5,802 nucleotides of DNA, from NCBI GenBank assembly GCA_016841005.1, contig JAEORG010000200.1:1-5802 (forward strand). The letters run 5' to 3'. Made by a program: the position numbers and the translations under genes. The notes under the pieces were generated by a model, which was not told the origin of the DNA, did not search any database, and worked only from the letters and a program-made list of their open reading frames with translations. This DNA is from Candidatus Thorarchaeota archaeon. GTDB lineage: Archaea > Asgardarchaeota > Thorarchaeia > Thorarchaeales > Thorarchaeaceae. Shown piece by piece: positions 5,528 through 5,802 of this stretch; position 1 is the first letter of the stretch; each line of letters begins with the position of its first letter.

Positions 5528-5802
5528 ATGAACATGACACACCTTCGTAGCATTGCTAAGACATGGCAGGGTCGGAAAACCCAAGATGGAGCTGGAGTAT
5601 CTTTGAAGCGTGTCTTTGGCTACTACGAAGTAAAAGAGATGGACCCATTCCTCTTACTCGATTTCTTTGGATCAGATAATCCTGAAGAATATATTGCTGG
5701 ATTTCCATGGCATCCTCATAGAGGCATTGAAACAATTACTTACATGCTGGAAGGGCGTGTCAAACACGGAGATAGCTTGGGTAACAAAGGTGAAATTGGT
5801 CC
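5528..5802 (+). CDS. Pirin family protein (partial, N-terminal part)
   Basis: N-terminal 91 complete codons of a pirin, a bicupin protein that binds iron in its first cupin domain; some bacterial members have quercetin dioxygenase activity and others act as regulators. The signatures are DGAGVSLKRVFG (20-31), DPFLLLDFFG (39-48), and FPWHPHRGIETITYMLEGRVKHGDS (59-83). His62 and His64 are the first two expected metal ligands; the later His and Glu ligands would lie past the window edge. The ATG at 5528 has TGAGG with the last G five bases upstream; the ATG at 5534 (spacing 11) and TTG at 5507 are alternatives. Pirins are usually about 230-300 residues, so roughly two thirds of the gene is missing. 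Reaction and substrate cannot be inferred from this fragment. Confidence 0.92.
   Translation, partial: MNMTHLRSIAKTWQGRKTQDGAGVSLKRVFGYYEVKEMDPFLLLDFFGSDNPEEYIAGFPWHPHRGIETITYMLEGRVKHGDSLGNKGEIG

Noticed and set aside
1..5802. CRISPR array, insertion sequence, tRNA or toxin-antitoxin system
   Set aside because: No regularly spaced repeats, transposase motifs, terminal inverted repeats around genes, cloverleaf sequences or small paired ORFs with such motifs were found.

Overview
The window looks like AT-leaning, densely coding chromosomal DNA from an archaeon. Three things suggest this. TATA-like boxes (TTTAATTTA, TTTTTATC, TTTATATT, and TTAAATAT on the minus strand) sit about 30-65 bases before starts, and no convincing -35/-10 pairs were seen. 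The secreted binding protein has a long hydrophobic N-terminal anchor and no lipobox cysteine. That same protein carries four N-x-T glycosylation sequons. An Asgard-type or other mesophilic archaeal lineage is possible, but this is inference; no rRNA, tRNA or lineage marker is present.

Layout. Minus strand, left (1-1576): a nucleoside-type ABC importer operon read right to left. A BMP/PnrA-family substrate-binding protein (500-1576) comes first, then the ATPase (1-426, running off the left edge), with a hairpin plus T-tract between them. The permeases are presumably beyond position 1. Positions 1577-1776 are a 200-base divergent promoter region with two inverted repeats and a palindrome. Plus strand: an alpha/beta hydrolase (1777-2517) and a UMF1/Atg22-type major facilitator transporter (2567-4138) form a probable two-gene operon that ends in a strong 10-bp hairpin with a T-rich tail. 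Three plus-strand genes follow, each with its own possible TATA box: a pyridoxamine-phosphate-oxidase-like flavin-binding split-barrel protein (4240-4677), an unrecognised seven-helix membrane protein (4730-5473), and the N-terminal part of a pirin (5528-5802, off the right edge). No gene-free stretch exceeds 300 bases.

How the genes may work together. The left operon would capture a nucleoside-like solute outside the cell and drive its ATP-dependent import. The hydrolase and UMF1 transporter are probably co-expressed, which would fit hydrolysis of an ester or amide and movement of the product, but the substrate cannot be read from sequence. The split-barrel protein and pirin are both small redox or cofactor-binding proteins; their adjacency is not evidence of a shared pathway. 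No CRISPR array, mobile element, toxin-antitoxin pair or defence cassette was seen. The items most worth a second look are the unusual start of the ATPase gene, the symmetric elements in the divergent promoter region, the extra membrane hairpin in the UMF1 transporter, and the unassigned seven-helix protein.
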